Below, piece after piece: positions 37,147 to 47,126 of a DNA stretch of 64,000 nt. Every line of letters starts with the position of its first letter. Positions within the stretch are counted from its first letter, which is position 1. The position numbers were made by a program, and so were the translations under genes. The notes beneath the pieces are model-generated. The model worked only from the letters and a program-made list of their open reading frames with translations. It was not told where the DNA came from and did no database searches. Where the stretch lies: contig NZ_WOVL01000002.1 in NCBI RefSeq assembly GCF_009737085.1, forward strand, positions 1 to 64,000, given 5' to 3'. The DNA is from Paenibacillus sp. NEAU-GSW1 (GTDB lineage: Bacteria > Bacillota > Bacilli > Paenibacillales > Paenibacillaceae).

Positions 37147-38338
37147 TAAATGGCCTTACACGGCACGACGCAGCAGTTTGCGTTGCCTGTAAGGCCGTTT
37201 TCGGCCTTACAGCGGCTCAAGTTACCTCCAACTTCACTCCTTACGCGTCTGTTAGACTAATTTCAGCCTTACACGCTCGGCGCAGCAGTTTGCGTTGCCT
37301 GTAAGGCCGTTTCCGGCCTTACAGCGGCTCAAGTTACCTCCAACTTCACTCCTTACGCGTCTGTTAGACTAATTTCAGCCTTACAGGCTCGGGCGCAGCA
37401 GTTTGCGTTGCCTGTAAGGCCGTTTCCGGCCTTACAGCGGCTCAAGTTACCTCCAACTTCACTCCTTACGCGTCTGTTAGACTAATTTCAGCCTTACACG
37501 CTTGGGCGCAGCAATTTGCGTTTCCTGTAAGGCCGTTTCCGGCCTTACAGCGGCTCAAGTTACCTCCAACTTCACTCCTTACGCGTCTGTTAGACTAATT
37601 TCAGCCTTACACGCTCGGCGCAGCAATTTGCGTTGCCTGTAAGGCCGTTTCCGGCCTTACAGCGGCTCAAGTTACCTCCAACTTCACTCCTTACGCGTCT
37701 GTTAGACTAATTTCAGCCTTACACGCTCGGCGCAGCAGTTTGCGTTGCCTGTAAGGCCTTTTTTCGCCTTACAGCGGCTCAAGTTACCTCCAACTTCACT
37801 CCTTACGCGTCTGTTAGGCTAATTTCAGCCTTACAGGCTCGGGCGCAGCAGTTTGCGTTGCCTGTAAGGCCTTTTTTCGCCTTACAGCGGCTCAAGTTAC
37901 CTCCAACTTCACTCCTTACGCGTCTGTTAGGCCAGATTCAGCCTTACACGCTCGAACGCAGCAGTTTGCGTTGCCTGTAAGGCCGTTTTCGGCCTTACAG
38001 CGGTTCAAGTTACCTCCAACTTCACTCCTTACGCGTCTGTTAGGCCAGATTCAGCCTTACACGCTCGAACGCAGCAGTTTGCGTTGCCTGTAAGGCCGTT
38101 TTCGGCCTTACAGCGGTTCAAGTTACCTCCAACTTCACTCCTTACGCGTCTGTTAGGCCAGATTCAGCCTTACACGCTCGAACGCAGCAGTTTGCGTTGC
38201 CTGTAAGGCCGTTTTCGGCCTTACAGCGGTTCAAGTTACCTCCAACTTCACTCCTTACGCGTTTGTTAGGCCAGATTCAGCCTTACACGCTCGAACGCAG
38301 CAGTTTGCGTTGCCTGTAAGGCCGTTTCCGGCCTTACA
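37147..38338. repeat. Satellite of eleven 112-113 bp tandem repeats
   Basis: Using CAGCARTTTGCGTT as anchor, copies begin at 37171, 37283, 37396, 37509, 37621, 37733, 37846, 37959, 38072, 38185 and 38298, i.e. periods of 112 or 113. Each unit holds a perfect hairpin CTGTAAGGCCG-TTTT-CGGCCTTACAG (or TTTC loop) and an upstream GCCTTACA that could pair instead with the TGTAAGGC arm. Copies near the right end (8-11) are almost identical and share a CTCGAACGCAG variant, suggesting recent amplification. No open reading frame or gene is present across 1.2 kb. Confidence 0.95.
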
Positions 38339-38351
38339 ACTCTCCACCGGC

Positions 38352-38386
38352 AAAAAAGGCTGCGCTCCCTTTTGGGAACGCAGCCT
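38352..38386 (-). terminator. Terminator of the ECF transporter operon
   Basis: GGCTGCGTTCCC pairs with GGGAGCGCAGCC on the minus strand, followed by six T's. A second GGCTGCGTTCC half lies just upstream. Confidence 0.8.
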
Positions 38387-38412
38387 CTTATAGGAACGCA
38401 GCCTTTTCATCG

Positions 38413-39243
38413 TTACACAAATGGATTGTAAAACCGCGAGCCGTTGCCGATCGTAATGGCAATCGCCGCAGCCGCGACAACGAGGATGAAGCCAAGCGCC
38501 GTATAATCGCGGCCGGTAAACGGACGCGCGCTGTACCAGGTCCGCCGTTTGCGACGGCCGAAGCCGCGCAGCTCCATCGCCGCGCTGATGACCTCGATCC
38601 GCTCCACGCTCGCCAGTACGAGCGGCATTAGTATCGATACGACATTTTTCAGCCGCTTAAACAGCTTTTCTTTTCGCGACGTATCAATTCCCCGCGCCTG
38701 CGCCGAGAACGAAATGTTCTCATAATCGCGCTGAATGTCCGGAATGTAGCGCATCGCCAGCGCGACGGCATAAGCGATTTTGTAGCTGACGCCGATCCGG
38801 TTCAGCGAAGCGGCAAACTCGCTCGGATCGGTCGTCAATATAAACAATAGCGCAATCGGCACAACGGTAGCATACTTCAACATTATGTTGAATTGATAGA
38901 ACAGCTGCTCCTGCGTTACCGTATAGCGTCCTGCAATCGGGAAAAGCTCATGCATCGTCCCGTAAACCTTAACCCCCTCCAAAGGAGAGAATAGAAAAAT
39001 AGCCGCATGATTAAGAAGAAAGAAAAACAAGATTAAATAAAGGACGAACGAGTAATCCTGAAATCTTACTTTCGATAAAACGAACATCATAATGCCAAAA
39101 GCGAACATGGCCAGCAGTACCCTGGTGTCGTACGTGATCATCGAGGTGACCGACCACAGCACGAAAAAAATGAGCTTCGTTGCGCCTGCCAAACGATGAA
39201 TCGGCGAGTCAATGGGAGAATAGGTCAGCATCTTGGCTTTCAT
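38413..39243 (-). CDS. ECF transporter transmembrane component (EcfT)
   Basis: 276 residues, five to six membrane helices. The coupling-helix motifs are visible as SAQARGIDTSRKEKLF and SAAMELRGFGRRKRR; both contain the conserved A-R-G triplet type contact that docks to the ATPases. Links the energising ATPase to the substrate-binding S subunit. Its start overlaps the ATPase stop by four bases. Last gene of a three-gene operon. Confidence 0.92.
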   Translation of the reverse strand: MKAKMLTYSPIDSPIHRLAGATKLIFFVLWSVTSMITYDTRVLLAMFAFGIMMFVLSKVRFQDYSFVLYLILFFFLLNHAAIFLFSPLEGVKVYGTMHELFPIAGRYTVTQEQLFYQFNIMLKYATVVPIALLFILTTDPSEFAASLNRIGVSYKIAYAVALAMRYIPDIQRDYENISFSAQARGIDTSRKEKLFKRLKNVVSILMPLVLASVERIEVISAAMELRGFGRRKRRTWYSARPFTGRDYTALGFILVVAAAAIAITIGNGSRFYNPFV

Positions 39244-40970
39244 CTGCCTCTAACCCTCCTGTCGTGGGCAATGAATGTGCCGACAAATCCGCGTGCATCC
39301 GAAAGCTCGCAGCGCTCAGCCAATTCATACACTGAGGTTTCCTTCAGATTGGCGGCCCTCACAAGAGCCGTATCTGTCAAAACACGCGCCGGCGTATCGT
39401 CGGCAAGCATTCTCCCGTCCGCCAATACGATTGTGCGGTCGGCGTACTCCAGCATCAAATGCATGTCATGTGTAATCATAACGACCGTTATGCCGCTGCG
39501 GTTCAAGCCAACGAGAAACTCCATCATTTCGTTGTAATGCTTGTAATCTTGTCCGGCGGTCGGCTCGTCCAGCAATATCATCTCCGGCTCCAGCACCAGT
39601 ATTGAGGCGATCGTCACCCGCTTCTTCTGGCCGTAGCTTAACGCTGAAACCGGCCAGCTGCGAAACGGATAAAGCCCGCATATTTTAAGCGCTTCATGCA
39701 CTCGCCGCTCCAGCTCCTCGCCCGCAATCCCGCGAGTCACCAGCCCCGTCGCCACCTCGTCGAAAATTTTCGTTTTCGAAATCATATGGTTCGGATTTTG
39801 CATCACAAAACCGATCCGCTCCGCCCGCTCCTTGATGGTCTCTGCAGCCATATCAGCACCCTTATACAGCATGCGCCCGGAGCTCGGACGGTAAAAGCCG
39901 CAAATCAGCTTGGACAGCGTCGATTTGCCCGCTCCGTTTTTTCCGACAATGCTGATCATTTCACCTCCTCGAACAGTGAAGGAGATATCGTGTAAAATCG
40001 GCTTTCCCTTCTCATAGCCGAAGGAAAGGCGATCGATTTCGAGCAGCGGCTGCTGCTCCGCGCCCGGCCCTGGCCCCGTCGCCTGCATCAACGACGCTTG
40101 ATCGCTATGCCAGGAACGCATTTGATCCGCACATTCATCCAGTTCAATGCTGCCTACATGCTCCGGCTTCATTAAGGGCTTCAACTCGCAACCCGCATAT
40201 TTTAACGCCGTTACGTAAAGCGGCTCACGAATGCCAGTCTGCCTAAGCAGCTCCGAGCAAAGCAGCTCGCTTGCCGGCTGATCCGCAACAAGGCTTCCCT
40301 CATGCATCACGATAATCCGGTCAACATCGCGATGCAGCACGTCCTCCAAGCGGTGCTCAATAATGACCACCGTCTTGCCCATTTGCTTGTGCACACGGTC
40401 AATCAGCTCGATGGCCAGCTTGCCCGTATGTGGGTCTAGGTTCGCCAGCGGCTCGTCGAACAGCAAAATGCCGACATCGTCCACAAGTACCCCCCCGAGC
40501 GACGTGCGCTGCTTTTGTCCGCCTGACAGCTCCTGCGGCGATGCTCCTAAAAACGGCTCCATACCGACGGACAAAGCCGCCGCTGCAACCTTCTTGCGCA
40601 TTTCCGGCTGCGGCACCGTTTCGTTCTCTAACTTGAACGCGATATCTTCGGCAACCGTCAACCCGACAAACTGCCCGTCCGGATCCTGCAGCACCGTGCC
40701 TACCCGCTCTGACAGCTCAAAAATGCCCAGCTCCTTCAAAGGCTTCCCTTGAATGAAAGCCTCCCCCCGCATCTCCCCAGGGTAAAAAGAAGGGGCAAGC
40801 CCGTTCAGACAATGGCCCAGCGTGCTTTTGCCCGAGCCTGAAGGACCGACGATCAGCACCTTCTCGCCTTCATAGATGGTCAGATTAATGCCTAGCAGCG
40901 TCGGTTCAGCCTGAGCGCGGTATTGAAAATAAAAATCTCGCAATTGTATGACTGGTATTCGATCGGTCAT
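39240..40970 (-). CDS. ECF transporter ATPase, two ABC domains in one chain
   Basis: 576 residues; two complete ABC domains. Walker A GPSGSGKST and GKNGAGKST, signatures LSGGQKQR and LSYGQKKR, Walker B ILLFDEPLAN and MILLDEPTAG. A central segment (about 240-320) corresponds to the DUF3744-type linker seen in such fused ATPases. The second signature has Y instead of G. The start at 40970 has GAGG eight bases upstream; an ATG at 40976 is too close to it. Dedicated to this operon rather than the shared EcfA1/A2 pair. Confidence 0.92.
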   Translation of the reverse strand: MTDRIPVIQLRDFYFQYRAQAEPTLLGINLTIYEGEKVLIVGPSGSGKSTLGHCLNGLAPSFYPGEMRGEAFIQGKPLKELGIFELSERVGTVLQDPDGQFVGLTVAEDIAFKLENETVPQPEMRKKVAAAALSVGMEPFLGASPQELSGGQKQRTSLGGVLVDDVGILLFDEPLANLDPHTGKLAIELIDRVHKQMGKTVVIIEHRLEDVLHRDVDRIIVMHEGSLVADQPASELLCSELLRQTGIREPLYVTALKYAGCELKPLMKPEHVGSIELDECADQMRSWHSDQASLMQATGPGPGAEQQPLLEIDRLSFGYEKGKPILHDISFTVRGGEMISIVGKNGAGKSTLSKLICGFYRPSSGRMLYKGADMAAETIKERAERIGFVMQNPNHMISKTKIFDEVATGLVTRGIAGEELERRVHEALKICGLYPFRSWPVSALSYGQKKRVTIASILVLEPEMILLDEPTAGQDYKHYNEMMEFLVGLNRSGITVVMITHDMHLMLEYADRTIVLADGRMLADDTPARVLTDTALVRAANLKETSVYELAERCELSDARGFVGTFIAHDRRVRGR

Positions 40971-41000
40971 GGTCATGTCCTCTTCGTCCGTTAAAATAGG

Positions 41001-41027
41001 AAAGCCGGTGAAGGCCACCGGCTTTTT
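41001..41027. terminator. Hairpin between S-component and ATPase genes
   Basis: AAAGCCGGTG and CACCGGCTTT (10 bp) with a short loop, inside the operon. The T-run lies on the plus strand, and on the minus strand the tail is weak, so it more likely tunes the ratio of S component to ATPase than ends transcription. Confidence 0.5.
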
Positions 41028-41044
41028 AGCTTATTATTTTCCAG

Positions 41045-41605
41045 TTAAACTTCTTTCGTCAAGCTTCCTTGCTTCGTTCTCGTTTTCGAATAAGCGATCA
41101 GCAGCAACGTGCCGATGACGGCTACCGTCACGATGTTCGCGCCTCCTGCTACTAGTCCTTGAATAAACACTTTATTTACCGGCTCTGCGTAAATGAGAAT
41201 GTCCAGCGATGGCGCAACAACGAACCAAGCGATCGCGTTCGCGATAATTTGATAAATATTGAACTTCACAATTTGAGGAGCGCCGAACTGGCCGTCTTCA
41301 ATTTTCAGCTTGCCCGATGCAAACCCGATAATGAGCCCGACAAGCGCTGAAGCGATAACCCAGCTGAACCAAGGCGAGCCGTAAAAAATCGCGTCCTTTA
41401 ACGTGTGGCCAATCAAGCCGACGAGCAGTCCCGCAACCGGTCCGTACAGAACCGCAATGAGCGCGAGCAGCGCATACGTCGTTTCAATGTTCGTGTCCGG
41501 GATGCCGGACGGGATGGAACCGAAGCGTCCTAAAATAACGAATAGTGCAGAGCCGATACCGACAGCCACTAAACTTTTGATCGAAAAATAATTGCTTTTA
41601 GCCAT
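41045..41605 (-). CDS. ECF transporter S component, UPF0397 / riboflavin-type
   Basis: 186 residues, six membrane helices. [17 protein letters not shown] with the A-x-x-x-A-like first helix for EcfT contact, and the [17 protein letters not shown] segment, are characteristic of the UPF0397 family annotated as riboflavin-type ECF S components. The true vitamin is uncertain. First gene of the operon, with AGGAGG before ATG 41605. No FMN riboswitch seen upstream; only an inverted repeat at 41636-41679. Confidence 0.85.
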   Translation of the reverse strand: MAKSNYFSIKSLVAVGIGSALFVILGRFGSIPSGIPDTNIETTYALLALIAVLYGPVAGLLVGLIGHTLKDAIFYGSPWFSWVIASALVGLIIGFASGKLKIEDGQFGAPQIVKFNIYQIIANAIAWFVVAPSLDILIYAEPVNKVFIQGLVAGGANIVTVAVIGTLLLIAYSKTRTKQGSLTKEV

Positions 41606-41635
41606 TGCAGATTCCTCCTAAAAGATATAGTGTAA

Positions 41636-41679
41636 ACATGATCCCCAAATGGTATATTTTATGTTTTTCATGATCATGT
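41636..41679 (-). promoter_or_regulatory. Inverted repeat in the leader of the ECF operon
   Basis: ACATGATC and GATCATGT flank an AT-rich 28-base loop, ending about 30 bases before the start codon. Could be an operator or a leader hairpin. Confidence 0.35.
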
Positions 41680-41883
41680 CGTTATTATATATCGGAATAC
41701 TTGGAATTACAATGATGAACTTTTTTATTTTCATTTAAGCCGGTTATTCTGGTTTGAAAGGCTGTTTTCAATCATTTGTGTAAACATATATAACATATAT
41801 AGAATTATAGAATATAAAAGAGTTTATGCAAGGAATAACGAGTTTAGTCTCTTTTTTAGCGTTTTCATCCCCCATTATCCACT

Positions 41884-41913
41884 TTGTTCTTCTTAAACCG
41901 CCTCTACTATACT
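41884..41913 (+). promoter_or_regulatory. Possible promoter of the SLH amidase gene
   Basis: TTGTTC, 18-base spacer, TATACT, 47 bases before the chosen start codon at 41961. The 200 bases before it are AT-rich without a gene. Confidence 0.4.
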
Positions 41914-41960
41914 TTCTCTTATGTTAGAAAATATTACATATGAGAAATGAGGCATGCTCC

Positions 41961-43934
41961 ATGATGAACAAACGACCACGATGGATGTCTAAAGCGGTCC
42001 TTACGGTTGCCGCAAGTATCCTGCTTGCAGCGGCGCCGATGTCCGCATTCGCTTCCTCCGCCGCTTCTTCTCCCGTCCCTGCCGTCTCTGACGTCTATAC
42101 CGGCGACGCAGCAAAAGCAATTTCCCTTCAATTAGGCTCGGAAAGCACGCCAAAGGATAAGCTCATTACTTCCGCGGAAGTAACTGGCTTATTCAATAAA
42201 GCGGTCAAACTTGCCGGAGGCACCCAAACCTTCAAAGCAAGCTCTGCAAGCCCCGTCACACGCAAAGACGCAGCCGTCCTCATTGCCGGCGCGCTGAAAC
42301 TGCCTGCGAAAGCAGAGTCTTATAAGGACGTGCCTGATAAGGAAACATACGCTTCATCCGTAGGCGCAGTGGCTTACTATCAAATTATGAACGGCTCTAG
42401 TTCGGCGAAGTTTAATCCGTCCGGAAAGCTAACTTACGAGCAAGCTTACGCGCTTGCGTACCGAATCTATGATTATGTAAAACCTTTCGAGCTGGTGGAA
42501 GCTACGATCAGCACCATTCAGAAAGCGGTCGATCAAGAAAAATTGACCTATGAAGCGCTGACGCAGCAATATTTGGATCGCATTGAGAAATACGAGGATC
42601 AGAACGGCGCAATCAACGCCATCATCAATATAAACCCGAACGCGCTGGAGATTGCGAAGGCGCTGGATAAAGAACGGATCGCAACAGGCAAACGCAGCTC
42701 GCTGCATGGCATCCCGATTATCGTCAAAGACAACTTCGACACGAGCGACATGCCGACAACGGCCGGCTGCCTCTGTTTGAAGGATTCCGTTCCGCCGGAG
42801 GATGCCGATCAAATCGCGCTATTGAAAAAACAAGGCGCGATCATTTTAGCCAAAGCCAACCTGCATGAATTCGCCTTCGGCATCACGACAGTAAGCTCGC
42901 TGGGCGGACAAACGCTGAATCCGTACGCGCTTGACCACTACCCTGGCGGCTCCAGCGGCGGCACAGGCGCTGCCATCGCCGCGAACTTCGCGCTTGCAGG
43001 TCTTGGCACCGACACAGGCGGCTCGATCCGCATTCCGTCGTCGTTCAACAGCCTGGTCGGTATTCGTCCGACAATCGGCCTCTCCAGCCGAGACGGCATC
43101 ATCCCGCTTGCGCTTACGCAAGATGTAGGCGGACCGATGGCACGTACGGTGACCGACGCCGCTATTTTGCTAGACGCTACGGTCGGCTACGACAAAGACG
43201 ACGTTGCGACTGCTTATGCGGTCGGCCATATCCCAAGCAGCTACACCAACTATTTGGACGCAAACGGTTTAAAAGGAGCCCGCATCGGCGTTGCCGTTGA
43301 ACTGCTGCCTGAAACCGAAGCTGAAAAACCGGTCACCGACATCGTCAAAGCGGCTATCAAAGACATCGAAAAGCTCGGCGCAACAGCCGTTCCGGTACAA
43401 ATTCCGAACATTACAAAGCTGTTGAGCTACCCAAGCCTCAGCGGCTATGAGTTCAAATTCCAACTGAATGAGTATCTAGCTGAACTCGGCCCTAACGCGC
43501 CATACCGTTCGCTGACCGAAATTATCGAATCCGGCCAAGTCCTCCAATCGCAGCTGGAATCCATGAAAACCCGCGACGCGAGAACCGAGCTGGAGACACA
43601 AGAGTACAAAGACATCGTGCTGTACCGCACGAAGCAAAATAAAGACGCAATGCTCAAGCTGATGGCCGACAACGATCTCGACGCAATCGTTTATCCATCG
43701 TCCAGCCAGCCGGCAGCCGTCATCGGCAAAGGGCAAAACTCCGGCGCCAACAACCGTCTTAGCGCCTTCACAGGCTTTCCGGCCATTTCGGTTCCTGCCG
43801 GTTTTACGGCAGACGGACTGCCAGTCGGCATCGAGTTCATGACTCGCGCATTCGATGAACCGACACTCATCAAGCTTGCCTACGCTTACGAGCAAGGCAC
43901 GCATAACCGCAAAGCGCCAGCTTTGCTCCCGTAA
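41961..43934 (+). CDS. Secreted amidase with S-layer homology region
   Basis: 657 residues. Signal peptide (KAVLTVAASILLAAAPMSAFA), an SLH-like region (about 65-170) that should bind secondary cell-wall polymer, then a full amidase-signature domain. The catalytic triad is visible: K256 in PIIVKDNF, cis-serine in the GGSSGG stretch (S331/S332) and nucleophile S355 in GTDTGGSIR. Family members hydrolyse amides; an exported, wall-bound form is less common. ATG 41961 is chosen because GAGG lies eight bases upstream; the ATG at 41940 has no binding site. Monocistronic. Confidence 0.9.
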   Translation: MMNKRPRWMSKAVLTVAASILLAAAPMSAFASSAASSPVPAVSDVYTGDAAKAISLQLGSESTPKDKLITSAEVTGLFNKAVKLAGGTQTFKASSASPVTRKDAAVLIAGALKLPAKAESYKDVPDKETYASSVGAVAYYQIMNGSSSAKFNPSGKLTYEQAYALAYRIYDYVKPFELVEATISTIQKAVDQEKLTYEALTQQYLDRIEKYEDQNGAINAIININPNALEIAKALDKERIATGKRSSLHGIPIIVKDNFDTSDMPTTAGCLCLKDSVPPEDADQIALLKKQGAIILAKANLHEFAFGITTVSSLGGQTLNPYALDHYPGGSSGGTGAAIAANFALAGLGTDTGGSIRIPSSFNSLVGIRPTIGLSSRDGIIPLALTQDVGGPMARTVTDAAILLDATVGYDKDDVATAYAVGHIPSSYTNYLDANGLKGARIGVAVELLPETEAEKPVTDIVKAAIKDIEKLGATAVPVQIPNITKLLSYPSLSGYEFKFQLNEYLAELGPNAPYRSLTEIIESGQVLQSQLESMKTRDARTELETQEYKDIVLYRTKQNKDAMLKLMADNDLDAIVYPSSSQPAAVIGKGQNSGANNRLSAFTGFPAISVPAGFTADGLPVGIEFMTRAFDEPTLIKLAYAYEQGTHNRKAPALLP

Positions 43935-43963
43935 ATCCTCTCTCTAAAAGCCCCTTTTAACAC

Positions 43964-44000
43964 AAAAAAGGCTGAGCAATCCGCTGCTCAGCCTCTTTTT
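43964..44000 (+). terminator. Terminator after the SLH amidase
   Basis: AAAAAAGGCTGAGCA and TGCTCAGCC with a six-base loop, then CTCTTTTT. Confidence 0.85.
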
Positions 44001-44161
44001 GCTTATTATAATCATTCTCTTCTTGACGAGTGACCAAAAATGACCAGTAATTAAATACCAACACCTTCAATCCAAGTGACATCAACAACATCGGCTATTG
44101 CCCGCCGTACTGACAAGAACGCTCCAAGCAGCAAAATTAATCGATTAATGAACATAATTAA

Positions 44162-44205
44162 GGGGGTGTCCCGATGCCAGCAAAGCTGGTACCGGGACAC
44201 CCCCT
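44162..44205 (-). terminator. Hairpin at the end of the oligopeptide transporter operon
   Basis: GGGGGTGTCCCG pairs with CGGGACACCCCC around an inner CCAGC/GCTGG stem, eight bases beyond the DppC stop. The T-tail is short, so termination strength is uncertain. Confidence 0.7.
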
Positions 44206-44212
44206 ATGATCG

Positions 44213-45130
44213 TTACTTGTTATTTTTCGGATCAAGCGCATCGCGCAAGGCATCGCCAACAAAGTTGATGCTCAGTACGCATATAATAATAAGCACGCCC
44301 GGCGGAATCCAAAGCCATGGCTGCGACGTCAGCACCGAGAGCGATTGCGCGCTGGAGAGCATATTCCCCCAGCTTGGCGTAGGCGGCTGAACCCCTAAAC
44401 CAAGAAAACTTAGCGCAGCTTCGTCCAGAATCGCGCCAGCTATGCCCGATGTCGCATATATTAATATCGGAGCCACTGTGTTCGGCAAGATGTGCAAGAA
44501 CAGAATACGCGGCGTACGGAAGCCTAGAACAACGCTCGCTTTCACATAGTCCGTTTCCTTCAAGGACAGCACGTTGCCCCGTACTAACCGCGCAACCGCC
44601 GGCCAGCCGAGAAAACCCAATATAAGAATCATATTCGTCAAGCCCGGGCCGACAATGCTAGCGACAACGAGAATAAGCATAATGTTCGGAAACGACATGA
44701 ACATATCCGTTATCCGCATGATGAGTCCGTCTATCCAGCCGCCCACATAGCCCGACACAAGCCCGAGAACCGTGCCAAGCGCGGAAGCGATCGCGATCGC
44801 GCCGATCCCGACAGATAACGATACTCTAGCTGCGTATAGAAGACGCGTCAGCTGATCGCGGCCGACCTGGTCCGTCCCCATCCAATGTTCCTTGGAAGGA
44901 GGCGCACCAAAGCTGTCCGTAATGGTTGACGGTTCGTACGGAGTCAACCACGGCGCGAAAATCGCGCACAGCGTCAGCAAGAGCAATACAACAAGCCCGG
45001 CCACCGCCAGCTTATGCTTCTTGAATCTGCGGACAAAGCTTCTTCCCGGACTATCCTCGCGTTGGACCGGATGATTTAATTGCTTTGGCGGTTCATGACC
45101 GTCCGCCGCCGGCACTTCTTCCCATTTCAT
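44213..45130 (-). CDS. Peptide ABC transporter permease, DppC/OppC type
   Basis: 305 residues. A cytoplasmic N-terminal extension, one helix (RRFKKHKLAVAGLVVLLLL), an extracytoplasmic loop with HWMGTDQVGRDQLTRLLY, then five helices with the permease motif in EAALSFLGLGVQPPTPSWG. ATG 45130 has AAGGAG upstream; the TTG start seven codons earlier is weaker. Last gene of a five-gene operon; pairs with DppB. Confidence 0.92.
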   Translation of the reverse strand: MKWEEVPAADGHEPPKQLNHPVQREDSPGRSFVRRFKKHKLAVAGLVVLLLLTLCAIFAPWLTPYEPSTITDSFGAPPSKEHWMGTDQVGRDQLTRLLYAARVSLSVGIGAIAIASALGTVLGLVSGYVGGWIDGLIMRITDMFMSFPNIMLILVVASIVGPGLTNMILILGFLGWPAVARLVRGNVLSLKETDYVKASVVLGFRTPRILFLHILPNTVAPILIYATSGIAGAILDEAALSFLGLGVQPPTPSWGNMLSSAQSLSVLTSQPWLWIPPGVLIIICVLSINFVGDALRDALDPKNNK

Positions 45131-45164
45131 GTAACTGCCGCTCCTTATCAAGCGTGTTCAATCT

Positions 45165-46118
45165 CTATAAATTGTTTTTGATTCTTGGGTCAACGATGGC
45201 ATAGGCCATATCGGTGAGCAGGTTGGCGAATATAACGATAGCCGCCGCGACTAAGTTAAGCCCCATAATCGCCGAGTAATCGCGGCTCATAATGGAGGAC
45301 ATGGTCAACTGCCCTATGCCCGGCCACGAGAATATTTGCTCGATAACGACAGCGCCGCCGAACAAAATCGGAATTTCCATGCCAAGCACCGTTACGATCG
45401 GAATGAGCGCATTGCGCATGGCATGCCGGTTGACGACAAGAAACTCCTTCAGTCCTTTCGCTCTCGCCGTCCGCAAATAGTCCTGCCCGAGTATTTCCAG
45501 CATGCTGGAACGGACATAGCGGATATTGCGCCCCGCCACATTGGCGGTAAGGACGATAACCGGCATAATGAGATGCAGCAGCAGGTCGCCAAAGCCTCCT
45601 TCGCCGCCAAGCGTCGTCATCCCCCCTGAAGGGAGAACGCCAAGCCAAATCGAGAATACATAAATAAGTCCAAAGCCGAGAAAAAAGTTCGGCACCGAAA
45701 TGCCGAGGAATGAGCCGGTAACAGCGGCATAATCGAGCTTCGAATACTGCTTGGAGGCGCTCAGCACGCCAAGCGGAATCGCGATCGCCACGCCAATCAC
45801 AAGCGAGATGCCCATTAGCAGCAGCGTCGGCCCCATCCGGTCCATAATCATTTGGCCAACCGGTTCATAGGTGACCATCGAATAGCCCAGATTGCCGTGA
45901 AACAGATTGGACAGCCAGCTTAAATATTGCACGTAGCCGGGATCGTTGAGGCCCAGCTCGATTCGTTTGGCTTCCAGCGCCTCCGGCGGCGTTTGCGGAC
46001 TGATCAGCATGTCGACGGGGTTGCCGGGCGCCATCATCATAATAATAAAATTAATGACCGTAACGCCGAACAGGACAGGAACCGCGATCATGATGCGGCG
46101 CATTAAATAGGTGAACAA
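45165..46118 (-). CDS. Peptide ABC transporter permease, DppB/OppB type
   Basis: 317 residues, six helices. N-terminal MFTYLMRRIMIAVPVLFGVT, the RTARAKGLKEF EAA-loop and VIEQIFSWPGIGQL near the end are family hallmarks. Forms the transmembrane channel with the DppC-type subunit encoded 34 bases downstream. Confidence 0.92.
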   Translation of the reverse strand: MFTYLMRRIMIAVPVLFGVTVINFIIMMMAPGNPVDMLISPQTPPEALEAKRIELGLNDPGYVQYLSWLSNLFHGNLGYSMVTYEPVGQMIMDRMGPTLLLMGISLVIGVAIAIPLGVLSASKQYSKLDYAAVTGSFLGISVPNFFLGFGLIYVFSIWLGVLPSGGMTTLGGEGGFGDLLLHLIMPVIVLTANVAGRNIRYVRSSMLEILGQDYLRTARAKGLKEFLVVNRHAMRNALIPIVTVLGMEIPILFGGAVVIEQIFSWPGIGQLTMSSIMSRDYSAIMGLNLVAAAIVIFANLLTDMAYAIVDPRIKNNL

Positions 46119-46136
46119 GCGGCAACACCTCGAAAA

Positions 46137-47126
46137 TTAGTCAATAGAAAAAAAACATGCGTACGAGTGCCGATCATCGCCGAACAGCTCCGGGTCACGC
46201 TGCTGGCACTCCGGCCTTGCGAGCGGACAGCGCGTATGGAAACGGCAGCCTTTCGGCGGGTTAACCGGGCTTGGCACATCGCCTTGCAGCACGATCTTTT
46301 CCCGTCCTCGCATATGCGGATTCGGAATCGGATACGCATCAAGGAGCGCCTTCGTATACGGATGGCGCGGATTGGCGAACAGCTCTTTGGTCGGGCCGAT
46401 CTCCACGATTTTACCGAGATACATCACGGCAATTCGGTCGCTGACATACTTAACGGCGCCTAACCCGTGCGCGATGAACAAGTACGTCAAATTCAGTTCT
46501 TGCTGCAATTGTTTAAGCAAATTAAGCACCTGCGCTTGAATCGACACGTCGAGCGCCGACACCGGCTCATCGCATACAATAAGCTTCGGCCGAAGCGACA
46601 GCGCCCTTGCAATGCCGATCCGCTGCCGCTGTCCGCCTGAAAATTCATGCGGATACCGATTTTTGCTGCCTCGCGGCAGGCCAACCAGCTCGAGCAGCCG
46701 GTCGACTTCTTTCGAAATGTCGGCTGAAGGCACAATCCGATGCACCTTCAACGGCTCGCCTATGAGCTCCCCTGCCGTTTTTCGCGGATTGAGCGAGGCG
46801 TAAGGATCTTGAAACACAATTTGCATATTCGTCCGCAGCCGGATCATCTCGTCGGAAGAAAGCTTAGACACATCTTGTCCCGCATACAATATGCGCCCTT
46901 CGGTCGGCTGCTCCAGCCCGACAATCGTTTTGCCGATCGTCGATTTGCCGCAGCCAGATTCGCCTACCAGGCCAAGCGTCTCCCCTTCAAACACGTTCAA
47001 ATCGACGCCGTCCACCGCTTTCACGTTAGCGACTGTCCGATTCAAAATCCCTTTGCGGATCGGATAATATTTCTTCAAGCTGTCTAGCGTCAGCAGCGGC
47101 GAAAGCCGGTTCCGTTCGTTATCCAT
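46137..47126 (-). CDS. Peptide ABC transporter ATPase, OppF/DppF type
   Basis: 329 residues. Walker A GESGCGKST, signature FSGGQRQRIGIARAL, Walker B LIVCDEPVSALD, and the C-terminal oligopeptide-transporter domain with cysteines for an iron-sulfur-type site (CRFHTRCPLARPEC). ATG 47126 overlaps the OppD stop by eight bases, and GGGGAGAAGG lies upstream; the longer frame runs inside oppD and is rejected. Confidence 0.93.
   Translation of the reverse strand: MDNERNRLSPLLTLDSLKKYYPIRKGILNRTVANVKAVDGVDLNVFEGETLGLVGESGCGKSTIGKTIVGLEQPTEGRILYAGQDVSKLSSDEMIRLRTNMQIVFQDPYASLNPRKTAGELIGEPLKVHRIVPSADISKEVDRLLELVGLPRGSKNRYPHEFSGGQRQRIGIARALSLRPKLIVCDEPVSALDVSIQAQVLNLLKQLQQELNLTYLFIAHGLGAVKYVSDRIAVMYLGKIVEIGPTKELFANPRHPYTKALLDAYPIPNPHMRGREKIVLQGDVPSPVNPPKGCRFHTRCPLARPECQQRDPELFGDDRHSYACFFSID

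Noticed and set aside
37147-38338. CRISPR array
   Set aside because: Units are contiguous 112-113 bp repeats with no unique spacers, and no cas genes are present.
41606-41700. Vitamin riboswitch (FMN or preQ1) before the ECF operon
   Set aside because: Leader is too short for an FMN element and shows no preQ1 consensus; only an AT-rich inverted repeat is visible.
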